Source of the DNA: Lachnospira sp.
GTDB lineage: Bacteria > Bacillota > Clostridia > Lachnospirales > Lachnospiraceae
NCBI GenBank assembly: GCA_017626275.1
Contig: JAGAJD010000253.1
Span: forward strand, 1 to 10,428
DNA length: 10,428 nt
Reading direction: 5' to 3'
A program made the position numbers and the translations under genes. The notes under the pieces are model-generated. The model saw only the letters and a list, made by a program, of their open reading frames with translations. It ran no database searches and was not told the origin of the DNA. Below, one piece after another: positions 7,768 through 10,428 of the stretch (positions within the stretch are counted from its first letter, which is position 1; each line of letters starts with the position of its first letter).

Positions 7768-9411
7768 TTACTGCTGTAATGTTTCCACTATTGCCGGGAA
7801 AAACTGCTTTTTCCTTGATACGACACCGTTTAAAACCGCACAGTCTCCGCTTATCCCAACATTAAATGCATGTTCAATAATATTAGCCGCTTTCTTTCCT
7901 GCACATATTACTTCCGAAGTCTCAGAAACAATATCTGTAAGCAGAAAATAAATTATATCAACACCGTGTTCATTAACTGTTTCTCTAATAAACTCCTGAA
8001 GTCTCGGCTTTACCTTCGCAATCTCCTCCGTACTCATGGAATTAATCTGACCTACTCCAATCGTAACGTCATTAACAGAAAATCTCTTAAAATCCTGATA
8101 AAAAATATCCTTCGCTGCCTTTCCCGACAGATTGCTTCCTGCCCTGAACATTTCTCTTCCGTAACTTTCTATATCAAGACCTGCAATCTCTGCAAGCTTT
8201 TTGCAGGCATCTATGTCCTTTTCCGTACATGTCGGTGATTTAAAAATTAATGTGTCAGATATAATCGCAGAACATAAAAGCTGTGCCGTAATCTTGTCAA
8301 CCGGCACATTATACTCCTGATACATCTGATAAATAATAGTTGCCGTACAGCCAAGAGGCTGGTTTCTGAAAAACACAGGCGCAACCGTCTGAATTGAACC
8401 AAGCCTGTGATGATCTATAATTTCAAGAATTTCGGCCGTTTCAACACCGCCTACCGCCTGCCCTTTTTCGTTATGGTCTACAAGAATCAGCTTTTTCTTT
8501 CCGGCACCGAGAAGATTTCTTCTTGATATCATTCCCACATAATGACCTTTCATATCCTCCACAGGAAAATCCCTGTGTCTTAGCTTTGCCATAATCTTTT
8601 GAATATCCTCAATGAAATCCTCCGTGTGAAATTTAACAATCCCCTCTTTTTCTTTCATGAGAAATCCAATAGGCATACTCTGGTTAATCAGTCTTGCAAC
8701 TGTATATGTATCAAAATCCGTCGTTATAATAATACAGTCATGTTCCTTTGCAAATTTTGTAATTGTTTTGGACACTTCTGCCCCTTCACATATAATGAGG
8801 CAGCCCGCTTCCATTTCAATCGCACACAACTGGGCTTCATAACGGTTTCCAAGAATTACAATATCTCCGTCCTCTATATAATTTTCCATCATCTCAGGAT
8901 TTGCCGCTGCAATAACAACTTTTCCTTTAGCAAATATTGTATCCGTGTTTCCCGTAATTACCGTTCCGCTGAGTGTGTCCACAATATTTTGATATTTTGT
9001 TTTCGCAGTAGACAAAATCGTGCTGTTATACACTTCAAAATAAGACCTTGCAATGTCGCCAATCGTAATCAGCCCCTCAAGACACTCGCCCTCCGTAATC
9101 GGAAGTGTTACAACATTCTGCTCTTTCATCAGCGTCCATGCGTCTTTTACTGAAATTTCCTTTGAAACACCTTTCGTCCTTCTAATTTCTATATCCTTAA
9201 CCTGCGGTCTTACATCTTTCATATACTGCGGAGGCTGAACACCCAGCCTTTCCATGACATACTGTGTTTCTTCATTCAGATGTCCGGCTCTCTTTGCGAC
9301 ATAATCCCCCCCTGTCACTATATTCTTTAATTTGGCATAACATATCGCAGAACACACAGAATCCGTATCCGGATTTTTATGTCCAATTACAAAAACAGTT
9401 TCCTTTTCCAT
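7768..9411 (-). CDS. Manganese-dependent inorganic pyrophosphatase with CBS and DRTGG regulatory domains
   Basis: A family II (DHH/DHHA2) pyrophosphatase that hydrolyses PPi to two phosphates, pulling biosynthesis forward. At 547 residues it is far longer than the ~310 of plain PpaC because a regulatory block is inserted after the first motif. Order: DHH motif GHKNPDTDS (10-18; ligands His11, Asp15, Asp17), CBS repeat (about 70-125), DRTGG domain (about 150-245), second CBS (about 245-300), then VDHNE (311-315), DHH (333-335), Asp386 in SDT, and the DHHA2 domain with substrate-binding SRKKQ (532-536). Characterised CBS-DRTGG enzymes of Clostridium type are inhibited by AMP/ADP and activated by ATP or diadenosine polyphosphates; this is expected here. 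The longest frame begins with a TTG at 9450 lacking a binding site; ATG 9411-9409 has GGAG six bases upstream (ATG 9423 is the alternative). It is first of an apparent pair with map. Confidence 0.95.
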   Translation of the reverse strand: MEKETVFVIGHKNPDTDSVCSAICYAKLKNIVTGGDYVAKRAGHLNEETQYVMERLGVQPPQYMKDVRPQVKDIEIRRTKGVSKEISVKDAWTLMKEQNVVTLPITEGECLEGLITIGDIARSYFEVYNSTILSTAKTKYQNIVDTLSGTVITGNTDTIFAKGKVVIAAANPEMMENYIEDGDIVILGNRYEAQLCAIEMEAGCLIICEGAEVSKTITKFAKEHDCIIITTDFDTYTVARLINQSMPIGFLMKEKEGIVKFHTEDFIEDIQKIMAKLRHRDFPVEDMKGHYVGMISRRNLLGAGKKKLILVDHNEKGQAVGGVETAEILEIIDHHRLGSIQTVAPVFFRNQPLGCTATIIYQMYQEYNVPVDKITAQLLCSAIISDTLIFKSPTCTEKDIDACKKLAEIAGLDIESYGREMFRAGSNLSGKAAKDIFYQDFKRFSVNDVTIGVGQINSMSTEEIAKVKPRLQEFIRETVNEHGVDIIYFLLTDIVSETSEVICAGKKAANIIEHAFNVGISGDCAVLNGVVSRKKQFFPAIVETLQQ

Positions 9412-9451
9412 TCCTATCTCCATTCCATTCCCTGCTTTATTTTTACGCAAA

Positions 9452-9496
9452 AAACTGTTATAGATGAACAGTTACCTGTACATACTATAACAGTTT
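9452..9496 (-). terminator. Intrinsic terminator after the chemoreceptor gene
   Basis: A perfect 12-bp inverted repeat (AAACTGTTATAG at 9496-9485 pairing with CTATAACAGTTT at 9463-9452) encloses a 21-base loop and runs into six T residues on the minus strand, 23 bases after the chemoreceptor stop codon. An inner AACTGTT (9472-9466) can instead pair with the same AACAGTT arm to give a 7-bp stem with a 7-base loop before the same T run. Confidence 0.72.
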
Positions 9497-9510
9497 CTTA
9501 ATTGATTCAA
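9482..9510 (-). promoter_or_regulatory. Weak candidate promoter for the pyrophosphatase-map unit
   Basis: TTGAAT (9510-9505), a 17-base spacer and TAGTAT (9487-9482) give four-of-six matches at both boxes on the minus strand. It overlaps the upstream arm of the terminator repeat. A start near 9475 would place the inner hairpin plus T run inside the leader. Both boxes are weak, so this is tentative. Confidence 0.2.
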
Positions 9511-9519
9511 CTATTTTTA

Positions 9520-10428
9520 CTAATTTCTAAAAACAATTATCTGTGTCTTATCCGTAAAGCCCAACTGCTCCATCTTTCTCTGAAGACTTTCTACCGCCGA
9601 CTTGTATACATAAAATGCATCATACGTCTTCTGGAAATACTCCAATGCACCCTCAATATCATCTCTGTCTTTTGCTTCCCATGACAAAGTCGCATACTTA
9701 TGAACATTTTTATGTGCCTCTACAACATTCTTAAACTCACTGCTTCCTGTCATTCGTGTATCAGTCTGTGATGCAAGCCACTTACCAATCTTACAGCTTT
9801 CAGGATTATTAAGCTGTTCTTTTCTTAAATGTTCAAAGTCAACAACATTATTATAAACTCTCCACATCAGTATAAAATGGTCGTTTATAAATACATCAAG
9901 CCAATCCTGCTGCGTAATCTCCGCAAAACCTCGAACCATATCACTTCTTGTTGTATCAATATATCTGCCGATTTTGTATACATGAGTTCCCATCTCAATA
10001 CAATCGTCTGAAAGAACCTTATAACTCTCTGATATATTCTCAACCTGTGCCGTAAAATCCTTGGTAACATCTGTCTGCATGTCAATATCATTAAATGCAT
10101 TATCCACACGCTCCCTGATCTCCTGCATCTGCACATTCATCTTCTTAATATCATCTAACGACTTCTCTACCTTTTCATTACCCTCTGCCAGCTTAGATGT
10201 CGTCTCGTCCATAGACTGTGCCAGCACTCCGATATCTGAACGAAGCTCTGTTACATACTTTACGATATCCTCTGCTGACTCAGATGTATTGCTTGAGAGC
10301 TGCCTAACCTGATCCGCAACAACTGCAAAGCCCTTTCCTGCCTCTCCTGCTCTTGCCGCCTCAATAGATGCATTAAGTGCAAGAAGATTACTCTGGCTTG
10401 CTACTTTTTTAACAATATCTACAATCTC
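9520..10428 (-). CDS. Methyl-accepting chemotaxis protein with C-terminal CZB domain, 5' end missing
   Basis: The C-terminal 302 residues of a chemoreceptor; the gene enters from the right edge. Fragment residues 1-47 are the signalling hairpin tip that contacts CheA and CheW ([17 protein letters not shown] at 13-29, then GKGFAVVAD), followed by the descending coiled coil to about 160. Gln40 replaces the Glu usual before Val-Arg in the tip. The last ~130 residues are a chemoreceptor zinc-binding (CZB) domain with all four expected ligands: His184 (NDHF), Cys212 (ESCKIGKW), and His239 and His243 (AHKNVH). CZB domains bind zinc tightly; in Helicobacter TlpD the domain has been linked to sensing zinc or hypochlorous acid through its cysteine. 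Whether this receptor has transmembrane segments or a PAS/cache domain cannot be known because the N-terminus lies outside. The stop is followed by a terminator, so it ends its transcription unit. Confidence 0.95.
   Translation of the reverse strand, partial: EIVDIVKKVASQSNLLALNASIEAARAGEAGKGFAVVADQVRQLSSNTSESAEDIVKYVTELRSDIGVLAQSMDETTSKLAEGNEKVEKSLDDIKKMNVQMQEIRERVDNAFNDIDMQTDVTKDFTAQVENISESYKVLSDDCIEMGTHVYKIGRYIDTTRSDMVRGFAEITQQDWLDVFINDHFILMWRVYNNVVDFEHLRKEQLNNPESCKIGKWLASQTDTRMTGSSEFKNVVEAHKNVHKYATLSWEAKDRDDIEGALEYFQKTYDAFYVYKSAVESLQRKMEQLGFTDKTQIIVFRN

Noticed and set aside
8599..9153. A 184-codon plus-strand frame opposite the pyrophosphatase
   Set aside because: The opposite strand encodes contiguous CBS and DRTGG domains; the plus frame has no recognisable protein and unusual Cys/Asn/Arg-rich composition.

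Overview
This window looks like the chromosome of a low-GC, spore-forming, motile anaerobic Firmicute, most likely a Lachnospiraceae-type Clostridium relative. The evidence is the cotJ spore-coat cluster, two protein families that I recall mainly from Lachnospiraceae (DUF6106-like and DUF6062-like), a CIRCE-controlled groESL operon, a chemoreceptor fragment and AT-rich intergenic DNA. Every gene lies on the minus strand, so transcription runs from high to low coordinates. Coding density is high and no stretch above 200 bases lacks a gene. I see no tRNA, rRNA, CRISPR array, insertion sequence or phage gene.

In transcription order: (1) 10428-9520, the C-terminal part of a methyl-accepting chemotaxis protein ending in a zinc-binding CZB domain, followed by a hairpin terminator. 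(2) 9411-6873, a CBS/DRTGG-regulated family II pyrophosphatase and a SEC-C methionine aminopeptidase, only 22 bases apart. (3) 6795-5532, cotJA-cotJB-cotJC, a spore-coat operon; cotJA is only 55 codons long and easy to miss. (4) 5413-3825, a DUF6062-like cysteine-rich protein and an OGG1-type 8-oxoguanine DNA glycosylase, almost touching. (5) 3766-1609, a sigma-A-type promoter, a perfect CIRCE operator, groES, groEL and a terminator. (6) 1535-1020, a two-TM DUF6106-like protein. (7) 938-1, the first two thirds of guaB (IMP dehydrogenase), cut by the window edge just after the catalytic cysteine loop.

Functionally this is mostly housekeeping: protein folding, N-terminal methionine removal, pyrophosphate removal, GMP synthesis, DNA repair, sporulation and chemotaxis. 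I found no convincing new defence or mobile system. The points most worth a second look are: an inverted repeat upstream of cotJA that could hide its ribosome binding site on read-through transcripts but not on transcripts from a sporulation-type promoter lying between its arms; the duplicated Cys-Cys-Cys-His signature in the DUF6062-like protein next to the glycosylase; a long extra N-terminus on CotJB with a probable TTG start; and two competing hairpins sharing one arm between the chemoreceptor and pyrophosphatase genes. Several gene starts were moved inward from the longest open frame on the basis of ribosome binding sites; each entry explains why.
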